From Diadema setosum (Eukaryota > Echinodermata > Echinoidea > Diadematoida > Diadematidae), in the NCBI GenBank assembly GCA_033980235.1, contig CM067067.1, forward strand, positions 25,297,603-25,361,602: DNA of 64,000 bases. The letters are read 5' to 3'. A model generated the notes under the pieces. The model was not told the DNA's origin. It did no database searches and was given only the letters and a program-made list of their open reading frames with translations. Of the stretch, positions 11,546 through 24,283 are shown in pieces. The stretch's first letter is position 1. The number at the start of each line of letters is the position of its first letter. The translations under genes and the position numbers were made by a program.

Positions 11546-13500
11546 TACATAATACATGTACTAGTATACGGATATACTACTGAGTATAATATGGAAAATG
11601 TCGTCATAAAAAGTGACGCCATTTTGCAAACAATACGTCATGGAGTGTCAATCATGCCAACATTCTGACATATAGCTGAAAATACATAAAATCACGTGAG
11701 ACACTTTCAATCAATATTACTGGAGAATAAATTCTTGATCCAAAATAAGTACAAAGCAACAAGGAGAGGGCTCTGTGCTACAGTGTAAACGAGCGCCACC
11801 TACCGTTTTAGTAAAAAAAAATACAACTTTGAGTCCGACCAGATTGGATAATAGTTCTTGTAAAGAGGAGGAAGAAGAAGAAGGAAAAAAGATTTGCCAA
11901 ACCTTTGTTTATCTCTTTCAGTTTTAGTCTAATTAGTCTTATTTTCAAAAAGGGAGGGGGAAGTCATAATGAATGCAATCGCCTGTAATAATTTTGTAAG
12001 CTATCAGTGTTATGGCAGCAAAGCTGTCAAGCAAGCAAAAGCCAATTTGATGTAATGTAAGTTCAAACACTGTGAATTTATAGCTACAACCCCCGCACCC
12101 CGAAAAAAATGAAAACAATTGAATATTGCCTGATCTTGCAATTAGATTAAACACCCAATCAAGTCTATCTCGAATCCTTTACCTATGTGATTATTGTCGT
12201 GCATAATCTTTAAAAGTAATGGAGTCCATATATGAATACTTCTCTGCAACGCCCTTTTTTCTTTCTTTTCTATCTTCACCTGTCTTTGTTCTTCTTCTTT
12301 AGGTAATAAAGTTCCTGCTGTTTTTTTTTTTATTCGTACACCAAATCATACAAATACTTACGGTGTTTCACGGCTGGTATTGCGTCTGAGCGGCACAGAC
12401 AGGCCTGTCTGTCCCTATCGACACAATAACGTCATTATCATGAGCAGCAAATAAAGTTTATTGCGTCTGTGAACGCAACATCGGCATGATAAACTTTCTG
12501 TTTGTCTATGACGAGATTCCAATAACACAAGCGATATGTGATGAGGTCTCCTCCACTTTTTCTATCGTCAGTTGCATATTCCATCAACTCCCACTTAAAA
12601 ATACAATGATTATGAAATGAGTTCACTTGTTTTACGAAGTTACTGTTCAATGCTCTTTTACGATTAGATGTATAATTTCATATTAAAGGATTATACCTGG
12701 CATTATTCTTTTTCATTATTATGTATTCAAAAACCATACGACATATTTTTCTTTTGTTCAAAATCATGAAGAAATTAAATAAAATCAAATCTACAACAAC
12801 ACACAATATTAGATAGTCAATCAGATACGAATTTATAGAACAGTGTGATACAACACAAAACACACACAAGTCTATCCACTGATAACCTCTCCTCTGATGT
12901 ACTCACCAAAATATACTTCTTATGATATTTCATGCAGGGTTCTATCAAGATTATGATGCACTTAATAGTATCACAAAATGATATCAAGGTACGAATGCGG
13001 TACTTAGTAATGTGAAGTCTTTTAACCCTTTTTGCGCTAATGAGTCGAATGCACACAAATGGACAGGGAATTAATGTGGCACGCATAGAGTTAATGTATG
13101 ATCTGCCATAACAGTACGCAGAGCCGTAAGCATTTTAAGTCTGTCAACGATTTCAAGAAGAAAAGTCATCTTCCAGCTGCCAAAGAAACATGATTACATG
13201 CAGTAAACATGAGTGTTTTTATCCGGATAGCCTGAACAGGAACGTGGTCATATCCCCGAGAAGACAAAATGTTTTATTGGTGTCTGTCAGACTGGGAGGT
13301 GAGATCGTCTCACCAACCTGTTTCATATCTTATTTCCAGACATTTATCACCCTCCCCATGAGAGCAAATGAACAGACACAAAACAAATTAACGTGATATT
13401 CATTTGCTTCATGATCAAGTATAACGTCAACAGACAGAGCAAACTCAGAGCAAAGTCTTCTTCTCCTCTTTCTCTATGTCCCCCTCCACCTCCTTCTCCT
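11546..13500. other. Gene-free AT-rich stretch
   Basis: No exon or clear element. A possible short TTAA-bounded hairpin at 13023-13096 is too diverged to call. Confidence 0.35.
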
Positions 13501-13672
13501 CCTTATCTCCATCGTCAACATCTTCATATCCATCATCATCACCATCATCACCATCATTATCCTCATCATTGTCAATATCGTCTCCACCGTCGTCAACGTC
13601 ATCGTCACCATCATCACCTTCATTATTAATCACCCAATGACCCCCCCCCCCCCCCCCTCCTCCTCCTCTTTC
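13501..13672. repeat. Low-complexity CAT/CCT tract ending in poly-C
   Basis: Irregular (CAT)n/(CAC)n/(CTC)n followed by about 17 C at 13641-13657. It produces spurious His-rich and Asp-rich ORFs on the two strands. Confidence 0.9.
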
Positions 13673-14839
13673 TTCAGTCATAATTATATCACAGTCCCTC
13701 CTTGGTCAGTCCGATCAATGTATACGGTACGTCGTAAGAGCACAACCAAGAAACCAGTTCACAGACAGGTGCGATTCACCTTGTGGTACGGTCCCCATGC
13801 GCGTAGAGTAAGGGAACGCTTGACGCGCTCACTCTTCAAAATCCACATCCACGTCCACCGATCGCTCGACCAAGCGCCTATCTAGCTCTGCATAGCCAGC
13901 CTCGCCTTTCTTCAGATCATAAACTAGCAAGCTCGAGCTCCGGGCTGTGACGACTACTTTCCTGACGTTGGATACGTAGCAGGCGTCCATACCAGGCAAC
14001 CTCCCTGAAGCCTGGTGGTGGAGGGTTAATTAAGTTGTTTAGATAACTAACGCAAGACTGAACAGCTTCAACGCGGATTTAGGGGGATTGTATAGCCGGA
14101 TCCGCGATCTGACAAATTTGCTCCATAGAGCAAAATCTTACTTTTCGAACTTTGCCTTCAATTCTTCGGTCAGGATGGTTGCCTGAGACTGCTGAGTGAT
14201 CGTCACCGATACACCGTCTGTACACCGATGCCTACCTAGTAACCAGCATGCGGGTCATTCACAGATGAATTTGGTAAGCCCTCTTAGATGCACCTGAAAA
14301 TGCTGTGTAGTGCGATGTTTAATTGGTCTTCATAGTGTAATTTGTCACTTGTTACGTTTGATCTCAGTTGATTTAGTTACAAAATGTCCATTCAAAATGA
14401 GAATCACATCGATTTTGCTTCTACTAGACCCAAGAGTACAGACATCCTTGATCCAGCTGTGATTCAGATTCGCAGCACTAAAGAGTGTCATTATACTTTA
14501 ATAGGGCACATTCTTAATGTTCGTAGATTTCTTCTGTAGAACTACAAGTCTACAGTTCTAGAGTTAAATCAAAAGAAACATTAATTTGATTTTCAGTGAT
14601 ATTGATGCAGTCAAAACATTAGGCCTAGGGTTGTGGAATTTCTTGCATGGATCATATTACCTCAATCAAATAATTGACAGTTTGATTATCATTTGGTTTC
14701 ACATTATCTGTGTGGATTGCTGCCTCAAGATTTCCTTCATATTGCCTCCTTCTTTTAGTTTTCTTTGACAGTCATCAAACTTGAATATGATATAATACAT
14801 ACAAGATTAAAAGTCTTTTGCTGAATTAACCCTAGGACC
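13673..14839. other. Gene-free stretch
   Basis: Slightly more CpG than its surroundings at 13700-14000, but no supported exon, RNA gene or repeat. Confidence 0.3.
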
Positions 14840-15007
14840 AGGGCCCCATTTCATAAAAAAAAAAAAGTTGATATGATAACAACTCTTGCTGGAATGTCAA
14901 TTGTCATGGTAACGACAAGAATTCAGCTTCCTGATTGGCTGTTGCTATTGGAAGTTGCCATTCCAGCAAGAGTTGCTATCGTAGCATCTTTTATGAAATG
15001 GGGCCCA
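14840..15007. mobile_element. Short palindromic MITE G
   Basis: Ends GGGCCCCATTTCATAAAA and its perfect inverse TTTTATGAAATGGGGCCC. The arms continue as AACTCTTGCTGGAATG and CATTCCAGCAAGAGTT. Total length is 168 bp. Confidence 0.92.
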
Positions 15008-18000
15008 GATGCCATGCAAAGACAGGAACTGTGTATGTTATAGTTCGTGTTGAATATGTGGTGATAGGTAGAAGATACTTATGCAGAAAATCATGACCCA
15101 CAAACTTAAGTTATTTCTTCCTAGTCTGAATGGGTATTCCTATAAATATCTGAAAGAACAAGATTTTATTGACAAAAGCAAAGTTGCAGAGAAAATGTTT
15201 GTTTTGAGGAGATATTACAAACATTTTACTTTATGATACCAGTACAAAAACCACAAGAAAAAGAAAATTTTGTATAATGTCACTTAGGGAAAAATGGAGA
15301 AGCAGATGTTGATGTTCTGGCTGACAACTATATTGACACAGAATCTGTTTGTTCATAGGAGGTATTGATACAGAATTCACTGATTCAGCAAAATTCCTGT
15401 GAAGAGATGGGCCGGGGGAAAAAGAACGCTGAAGTCTTAACTTGCAGTGCCCAGAGAATAACATGTAGGACCTACCTGGTATGCTGAAGAAGAAAGGCAA
15501 AATTGGAAAAGAACGGCCATCACAGGCAAGTTTTTCATGACATCCCTGTGTTACATTTGGACTGGTGCATCATTCTTCAGGTCATTTGGGATCAGAGGTG
15601 ATGCCTTTTGCACTTGCTGCATGCCTCATGGTTGTTGTTTTTTCCCCTTGCCATTATTACCCTTCAACTGTCAGGTGGAGGAAAGATGCTTTCTAGTCTT
15701 CTCCTTTGCAGACCCCTTTTTCCTTTTTTCCTTTTTTTTTTCTTGCCATTCATGTGGTTTTGCCAAGGAGGTAGGTACTAGGCGAGCCTAGGTGAGCCTA
15801 GTACCTCCGTGGTTTTGCATGGCCCCAACAGAATGATGATTATATCTGCTTATTTATATAATTTCTTTTTGCTTATTTTTAATTATCTTTGTTTGGATGC
15901 ATTGGGCATGTGAGAGATGGATGCACGTGATTGAAAGGATCAGCACATATGAATATTTGTACATTGGTAATCTCATAAAACCTTGAAAATTTAGGTCTTA
16001 GCATAGCTTACCAGGAATTGTCCATATGATAAAACAATTTTACTTGTACCGATGTCACCACGGGCTTGCAGGGACTGCCAGGCATTGATGGACTTGATGT
16101 AAGAAACATTTACTCATCATCCTTCATCCACAGCTACTAGACCATAATATATAGATCCTCTGTTGTGTGGATAAATCTGTTTCTTTTTAATCTGGTTTTG
16201 TTTCATGTTTGGTCCAAAGGGTGGAAGCCTATTAGCAGAGAAAGGAAATTATAGGACAAATGACCATTTCCCATTAAAAGAGGACTTTGAATGAGTGATA
16301 TATTTCATGTGTATAAAGTGTGATGATGTGATTCATTTCCCTTTAAAGAGCAGGCAAGAAAAATTGTGATGAGAGTTGTGAAATCGTTTTCACATCAAAA
16401 CATTTACCCAAGTCCAGTATAGGAGATAGATTAAGTCAAGTATATATATTTTTTTCCTTCCAAGGGTGGATTTAAAGGTCGTTTTGGTATGGAATATTAA
16501 CATTGCATTCTAATGGGGATCAAAGACACTGATAGCAAAATTAGCATTATATCTTTTACCTATAATATGAAATGACACACTGTTCAGTATTGACAACATT
16601 TTTACTTTGTATATTTAAAAGCTTACAAACTTGTACTATACAATATCAAAGCAGTAAATTCTGATATTGACACTATCCATTGTACTCAGTACTCATGAAG
16701 CCCAAAGTCTTCTGGTTGAGGCTCAAGCTATATTCAACTGTATAAAATTATCTATAACTGATTTTAGATGAGTGTGAACGTGACAGTATACAACTGTATC
16801 TGATGTGAACTGGTCCTGGGAATGTTATTATATTGCTTTGTGGTGACAACCATACTCCATACTGTCTATACTATATACTTGAAGTGAACATTGGTGTGAG
16901 ATAGCATTACTTCATAGAAAAAACGACTGGGAAAAACTCACATCCAGATTCACATCAGGGTCAAATGCATCATTTCATCCCATATATTACTCCATCCACT
17001 GTACTTTCAAAATGTCATGAAATTACACAAAACAACTGAGCTGTTACATTCTCTTGCTTTTCATTTGATGCTCTCTATGTGTAGTATATGTCACTTAACA
17101 ATCATAGAAATAGTTAACTGTATTGAGTAAACATCTGTAAGAGTAATAATAATTGTGCCCTCGTGAATTTCATTAATTTCTTTTTTTTTGTGGAGGCTAA
17201 TTGTCATGGTTTTACTTTTTTTCTCATGTCAAATTCATTCTGATGTATTTCTTTATACTTCCTTCAAGATACATTGCATGGCAAATTTAAAATGCTTCTG
17301 TCATTTTTTTTTTCTGATTTGATTTTAATGTATTGTTTATTTATGATTCTCTGTACATGGAGACAAATTTGTCTTGGCTCTGCCAAAGATTTTTTTTTTT
17401 CCTCCAGAAGTATTAATTTCCATGCTTCAGCTCTATAATAAGCACATTGCTTCTGGATGCAAACTCAACAAGCAAAATTGTTGGGTATTTTTTTTTCAAA
17501 GAAGAAGAAGAAAAAAGAACAGTCATCATGTCCACATCTGGTAAAGAAATACCATATTAAGATAACTGTGCCCTTGTGCCATCAAACTCTGATTTATTGG
17601 CATTTCAAATGAGGGGGGGGGGGTGAAGAACTCTCCTTCACTTTCACTTTCACTTTCCTTCCTGTTCTGTTTTCATAGAATATTTCTTTGACAATAATAT
17701 CTTTCATAATCTTTTTCTTTTCAATCAAACCTATTGTAAACATAAAACATAAGATGCCACATGTGTTTTTGCTGTTGCTGAAAAGATTAAAGGTGAAAAT
17801 GCAATAAAGAGGGTTTTTTTTGTGTGAAATCATGGACAAAATCTACTTAGCAGTCCCAAAATCTTGACAATGTGCAACGAATGTCTTAAAATTTGGTCTC
17901 TTCCGTTCATGCTGTACAATCTCCAGATGGAAAGGCAACAACCATTTGCAATAGGAGTAATGAAAATGAATCGTACTAAGTAAGTCTTCCTAGGACATAT

Positions 18001-18780
18001 AGAGCACTTGATTTAGCCTATTACACTGGAAGGCATTGAGAATTATATAATTTGCATCAGCATGTCTCAGTAATGTGCAGGTAAAGAGAGTGTACCCTTG
18101 GATATTAGAAAAGAATGTAATAAATTTCATATCTAGGTCTCTAGTCACAGACTAGTGGGGGGGGGGGGGGGAGGGGGTAGTTGTGGCCTTTGGAGGGGGA
18201 GGGGAGGGTTATGTTTATTCTAGAGAGAAGTTCCTGGGATTTTCCTTCTTTTTCCCCACTCCATTATTGTGCCCAACCTGCCTTTTGCTGCATCAGTAAG
18301 GCCCCTGCAGAGCGCTCTCCTGAGTCATGGGAACGCTATTCATGAAAGCTGCACAGGCATGTTGAGCCCTAAAGCCCTCCTGCAATTGCTGGTGAACTAT
18401 TGACAACTTGATTTTCAACCGAGTCTGCCATGAATATATAGGCCCCCTATAGATTATGTACAACACTGTTCACTCATATTAATTCCAAATGTTACAATGC
18501 TGTTTATATTACATTATAAAATGGGTTCAAGAACGTAGCCAATAGGAAGCGCTGAAATGAGTCACGTGGGCTTTGATTACTTTAGTACCATTGCACTGCA
18601 GTACCAGTACGCACTCAATCAGTTGTTACAAGTGCGTCGCGTGCTACTATACGCGCTGTCAATACCTGTAAACAACTTCTAGTTCGGGCTGCGTATGCTG
18701 GCCGGCCTTTCTTGTGTGCATAACATATTATGTGGCGTACGTATACAGTACTCTTATACGTATAGTACTTACATGTGCGG
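15008..18780. other. Gene-free, T-rich stretch
   Basis: No exon with splice context or family motif was found. It contains many poly-T tracts, a small palindrome GGTACTAGGC...GCCTAGTACC at about 15774-15805, and a 14-base poly-G at 18157-18170 within a purine-rich tract. Confidence 0.35.
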
Positions 18781-18900
18781 GATTTCCGAGTGCGACGTGC
18801 TTGACTCGACTCTCTCTCTCGAGTGCTACATGTAGCTGACTGGACTATTGACCCACAAAGTTACGTGAAAATGCTGTTAGTTTTCGACCCATTTTATAAA

Positions 18901-19265
18901 ACAAATGATGCACAGGATTATTTCGTGGCGTTAGTGGAGACGCAGCTCACTCTCGGGTATTTACAATGTAGTGCAACATGCACTCGGCTTCGCCTCGTGC
19001 ATGTTTCACAATTGTAAATACCCTCGAGTGCGCTACTCCTACCAGGGGTCGCACTTAACTTTTTTTTTAACTAGCCAGGCGGAATACTTAGAATCAATTT
19101 TAACACTGAAGCAATATTTTGGCTAGCCAGACGGACTAGTAACTTCAGAATTTTATGATTTTTAGCTAGTCCGACGTGATTTTGGGTGGCCAATGGCCAG
19201 CGGACCATCGCCAATTTCGAACCCTGCCTACACTAACGCACTCTATCCTGTGCATCATTTGTATA
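18901..19265. mobile_element. Hairpin element interrupted by a J insertion
   Basis: The outer arms are ACAAATGATGCACAGGAT (18901) and its inverse ATCCTGTGCATCATTTGT (19245-19262), continuing through GCGTTAGTG and its inverse. The inner stem GGGTATTTACAAT...ATTGTAAATACCC surrounds GCACTCGGCTTCGCCTCGTGC. The right arm is split by a J copy at 19043-19226. Confidence 0.8.
19043..19226. mobile_element. hAT-like MITE J1, nested
   Basis: Starts CAGGGGTCGCACTTAAC and ends TTCGAACCCTG, matching the J termini. It is flanked on both sides by CCTAC (19038-19042 and 19227-19231), a probable target-site duplication within the hairpin arm. Confidence 0.7.
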
Positions 19266-19275
19266 TTGTTGCATC

Positions 19276-22200
19276 ATGTCCTGTTATACAGCAGGGTGTT
19301 TTGGAAGTTGTGACCTTTATGAATTGATTGCTTGGTATTTTTTTTAGGTTTTTTGCTAAATGAATTATTTGCCCATTACTATTGCTACTGCCATTTAGTC
19401 AGTGAGTATTTCATAATATCTTATACCACTCTAACCCCTTGAAGAATGAGAAAATCCGCTGCTGAACCCCTTTACAGTTGTGCATTATCTGTCTATATAA
19501 ACATCAAAAGTAAAGTTCAACTGTGCATGACTGGTTTCTATGGGCAAATGCAACTTTTTATGACCTTGTCACCATGGCACTTGACTTTATCATGGAGTGA
19601 AAAAGATAGAGGCAGTTCATGTACTATGTCCATAATGTCTATAACAAACTGCTGTAGAAGTCTACCCAAGGATGTTCAAGAATTTAAACCTCTATGTAGA
19701 GTCTATTTATTCTGTCCCATTTGTTCCCTGAGACAATAATAGATATTTTTGTTGTTGTTAATATGAACATTAGAATGACAGGAGGTGAACTTTGTGAAAA
19801 ACAAAACAAAACCCTTAGGGCCGAAATGATTTGCTCCAATACTCCAGCAGCTGCTCAGATGTTATGTTTACATAAGTTTATCTTTCAACACATACAACAT
19901 TTTCAAGTGCCTGCCCTGCTAATTACATTTGGTGCTTCGTTCAGCGAATTCTCCTCACTCACTCAGATCTGCCCATTCATAGCTGCCACTGGTGCATAGA
20001 AATTGGTGACAATCATTTTGCTTGTCTGCTTTTAAAAGCTCTGTTAGCTGCCAGTGGAACACGGCGGTGACCCCACTTCTCAGCCTCCTTTCATGTTTTC
20101 CACCAGACCGTGGAGGGGAACACATGAGTGTGTGTTCAGACGGAGGAGAGCCAGTGATCGCCCTTTGTAAAAGGGGACTCTTGGTTATTTTCTTGCGCTT
20201 CTTTCTTTTTTTGTGTACCTTGTACTTCCTGTCTCTTGCTGGGAAGCTACTGCCAGGAGGAACCCCTTGTCTGACAGTTGTTTGATTGGGCTGAAGTGTC
20301 TGATATTATGCCTAATGTCTAGGAAACTGCAGGTACAACTTGGAAGATACTTGTGAGTATTAACATGTTCCTTTTGGTGCAGCACAACAATTGTTTGCAT
20401 TATTGTACGTTATGGGATTTTGTGTGTGCGATGTAATCGGTGTGTGTGTGTGTGTGTGTGTGTGAGTGACATTGCATAGCTATACCAATGCCTCCTCATT
20501 CTGAAACAGAATGAATGGGGTTTACTGACACTGTTGCACACACACAGCGCACCTGGTAGTGGTGTGATAAAACCCCTTGATAGAGTTCAACTGGTGCTTT
20601 GTGCCTGTGGAGTGGCGGAATCAAAACCAATCCTCTCCAGCTCCTTCCAGCTCAGATCCATACCTTCACTGCTTGTAACTGACTTGGATGATAGGATTTT
20701 CCTCATCTGAACAGTGAGTTGGAAAGTTTCATCTGTTACCTTGCATCCTTCTGGACTGTCTTCCCTTACAGTTAGGCCATCATGTGTCAAGTTATGATGT
20801 TTGGTGTTTGTGTCAGAATCAGTATGGTCAGTCAGGCACTATTAAACAGCAAGTGTGCAATACCCATACAAAATGAAGAAAAGGCCAGAACTTCACTTTA
20901 TGTCAGCCCAATTGAAGTAGCTGTAAAACTGTCAACACTGGGCAGAAGCTAGTTTAGTTTAGTTTTTAATTTGTAGGTGTACAGTTTTTGAGGTGACTGC
21001 TTTCAATGATCTTTATTTCTGCAGGTTTTCAAACTTTTAACAGGAATTTGCTAACAGATGGAGTAGTCAATTTTTTAGATTAGCTTGAATAAGTTGTAGA
21101 ACTCCTCCTCTTGGTGTATGATGGAATAGTGATACCATAGTTGATGAGGAACAAGCAGGAATACCTATTGTAGAACTGATTCCTATCTTTTATGTGAGGT
21201 AGTTCAAGGTGAAGGCAAACCACAAACCTCGTTTCGAGTGTGGTATAAAATGGTCATTGTGAGACGACGGACCATTTCAAAAGTCTTTTGTCAGATGATT
21301 ATCATTGCTTGTGGGTTGTACAGTTGTGGTTCTGAGTGATGTCCAACTTCATAGGCTCACTCATTAATATTAGGGCCTAGGCCCTGTGCAGGATTTTACT
21401 TACACGCCTTACAATAGCTGTGTAAATCATGTCAGTTTCTTTTGTACTCCTACCTCTCTCTCGGTATTGCTGTTGTCAATGACAGCTGTGCTCTCTATTA
21501 TCTTTTTCCCCCTCAGATGACTTGAATTCATAAAATTGTCTTTTACTTCCAGGCAATTACATACATGTATGAAATAAATGTTATGGAGCATTATACTGCC
21601 ATGATAGATAGCAACATATGGTTACACATTATTCTTCTCATATTACATCTCTCGCATTGTGTTTTCTTCCTCTTCCTAGTTTAATATTCTTGTGCTATTT
21701 TTTATTCGAAATTAGTGAAGTAATACCCGAGGTTGTTGTCCACTTCAAGTGGAAAGCCATGTCATATTCACGATGACTTTTTTTATAAAGTAAAGTCAGA
21801 TGAGCAAAATGATGGGAGCTCCAAAGTAGGACGTAAATAACAAAGTTATGGAATTTTAAAGTTTTGTATGTTTTTTACCATTACCATATAATGCAATTTT
21901 TTTTTTTCATTTTCATTTATTTTCATATTTCTCAATGAATAATAAAAAATACATCAAATGTTATGAAATTGAATAATATATGATATCCATCTAGGAGACA
22001 TACATAGAATACTGTAAACATATAACACATAGTGGTCGATCTATAAAAGTTGGAATACGGGAATGAATGCTAAAGAAATATGAAGGAACCTACTAAAAAG
22101 CAAGCTTGTGGAGCGTAGGTCCCAGTTGGAAGAGGTATTGATGTTGTTATGTAGGCCCTCTACCTGACAACTCTCAGATTTGTTTGTACACAAAAATATC

Positions 22201-22300
22201 AAAATAATTTTTATTGGTTGTTGATTTCCTTAGCAACTCTAACCCTTTCCCCCTAAAAGTAATTTTTGCTATGTTAATACAAGACCACGCTGATTTGTTA
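19276..22300. other. Gene-free stretch
   Basis: No supported exon. It contains a (GT)n microsatellite at 20440-20464 and poly-T tracts at about 21896-21908. ORFs are short and without motifs. Confidence 0.35.
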
Positions 22301-22310
22301 TGGAGCATCC

Positions 22311-22557
22311 GGTATACACCATATATTTCCCAGGGTTTATAAGTTTGTGAATTTCACAAGTCTATGCTATTTGGGAATGCTAAAAAGTTGAAATTATAAT
22401 TTACTTTGATCCCGACATGAATGTAACATGCATACATACATTTCTGCAAACATTACTGGACTCCATGTCTTCATGATTGCAAATTCCACCACTCGCAAAA
22501 TTATCGGGAAGTCCAGATTTGCCCAAAATTAGACATGCAAAGGATATGGGGTATTAC
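22311..22557. mobile_element. Mariner-like MITE F1, diverged copy
   Basis: Homologous along its length to the F1 copy at 59136-59392. Shared blocks include GTGAATTTC-CAAGTC, GATCCCGACATGAATGTAAC, CTGGACTCCATG, ACCACTCGCAAAATTATC and the end ATTACAGTA. Confidence 0.75.
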
Positions 22558-22560
22558 AGT

Positions 22561-22779
22561 ACTGTAAATGTGGAAATTTTTGCATTACATTGATTTTCGC
22601 GAATTTCGCACTATTTTTGGCTTGTGCAAATTCTGAAACCCATGAAAATATCTCCCCAATTATATCACATTTTGAATGGGTTGACAATGGCACAGTGTGA
22701 ATTCAAGAACCTGCGGATATGTTTTTAGCTGTTCAGCTCTAAAAATCAATCCTGTGAAAATATTAATGTTGACAGTATA
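22561..22779. mobile_element. Mariner-like MITE F2, copy 1
   Basis: Ends ACTGTAAATGTGGAAAT and its inverse ATTAATGTTGACAGT, with TA at both sides. The interior has TTTCGCGAATTTCGCAC. It lies end to end with the F1 copy. Confidence 0.75.
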
Positions 22780-23250
22780 GGGCCGAGATATGTATATTTT
22801 GTTCGTCATATGAAAAAAAAAATGTGAAGATTTGTGTACAAATCAGTGGAGACTTATGAGGCGGTGACAGCATCACCTCTGCTATTGTGGTTGAGACTAT
22901 TTATTCTTATTTTCCAAAACATGGAAAACTTTATGATTCCTTAACTATAGTATTTTAGTTCCAATTTTGAAGAAACCACTCCAAGTCTGTTCATTTTATT
23001 TTCCTCTCTTCATAATAGTTGAGTAATTGCATTTTGGTTTGGTAATATTTTTTCCCCTTCCCTGAGAGATCATTTGCAACAAATCAGTGCATGATAGAGG
23101 TATTGAAATGTTGTATTCAAGAGACTTATGGATATAGTTAAAAAGACAGTTTTGTTTTAAGACTATGCTTTTCTGTATTAGTGATGGTAAAATGCAGCCA
23201 AAATATCTTGATGTATGGGGTGGGGTGATGGTTGTAGGGAACTGGTACCA

Positions 23251-23691
23251 TAAGGCCCGTTCACAAACAACGAAAATCGAAATTTCAATCGCAATCCAAA
23301 TTTCGATTTTTTTTTTGGACCGTTCATACACAGAGAAAAATCGCACTTCGCAGCAAGGAAAGAACGATCAGTGGCCAAATTGCGCATGCGCGAAACTTGC
23401 ATGACCGAAGACTGACCCCGCAGTCCCAATAGAGTTTCGCACGCGCTACGAACGATGGGATTAAAAATACCGATTTCCGAATCTCGATCGCGCTCACACA
23501 CACGACGCTTGGCAAAATAATCGCAATTATTCTGAAAAATCGCACTAATAGTGCGAGTTGGATCGCGATAAGGATCGCGGTAATTAGTGTGATTTTTCTG
23601 TCCACACTGGAAAAAATTTCGAAATTTTGATCACGATAAGAAAATTGATTTTTAAATCGCACTTTTTCCCTTGTTTGTGAACGGGCCTATA
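23251..23691. mobile_element. Palindromic MITE I (about 440 bp)
   Basis: The ends are TAAGGCCCGTTCACAAAC and GTTTGTGAACGGGCCTATA. The arms are rich in AATCGCGAT/AAATCGAAATTTC motifs. Mirror ORFs on both strands are artefacts of the palindrome. Confidence 0.88.
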
Positions 23692-24011
23692 GATATGTTG
23701 GGCTCTTTAGCTTTTGCAATAACAAAAACCAAACACAACAAATATGTGGCGAGGACCCAATGGTCAATTCGTAGGCATGGAAAAATACTTAATGTCCTTG
23801 TACCACATTTCATTGCTGAATCAAAGTGACAGATATGCAACAGATGTGCACTGCCAACACCATTTTAAACATACAGCAAAATTCCCACAGAATTACTTTT
23901 TCTCTGACTTGCCATACTCACTTATCCCTTTACATAGGGCATTTAGAGTGCTCCAGGAACACCAGATCATGACCCCTCTGAACTCTGTATGGACAGACAA
24001 TAGAGCTCAGG

Positions 24012-24231
24012 AGCACTCTAAAATTGCTGTAAAACCAGAAATATTCACAGCATTAAATTTTTCGTTAATTGGAGCCAACGGCCTTCTTGGCAGCATGAAA
24101 TTTTTGCAAATTGGCATTCGATGCATATTGACAAGATCTTTTGCATGCATTGTAATTTCTTGAGCCTAGGCTGTCATGAAATTCGCAAAATTAAAGTGCG
24201 TGTGAACATTTCTAAATTTACAGTAGTATGC
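24012..24231. mobile_element. Mariner-like MITE F2, copy 2
   Basis: CTGTAAAACCAGAAATATTCACA at the left is mirrored by TGTGAACATTTCTAAATTTACAG at the right. It sits between GGAGCACTC-type hairpin remnants (TTTAGAGTGCTCC at 23942 and GGAGCACTCTAAA at 24010). Confidence 0.75.
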
Positions 24232-24283
24232 CCATGTCCAGCATAGGCTCAGGAGCACTCCATTGAAGCGCTTTAAATTCTTT

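Noticed and set aside
13023..13096. Possible extra TTAA-bounded hairpin
   Set aside because: TTAACCC and GAGTTAA-like ends are present, but the arms pair too poorly to call.
13393..13681. His-rich and Gly/Asp-rich ORFs on opposite strands
   Set aside because: Translations of a CAT/CCT low-complexity tract and a poly-C run.
23744..24163. 139-codon plus-strand ORF
   Set aside because: Runs across a hairpin remnant and an F2 MITE; no domain.
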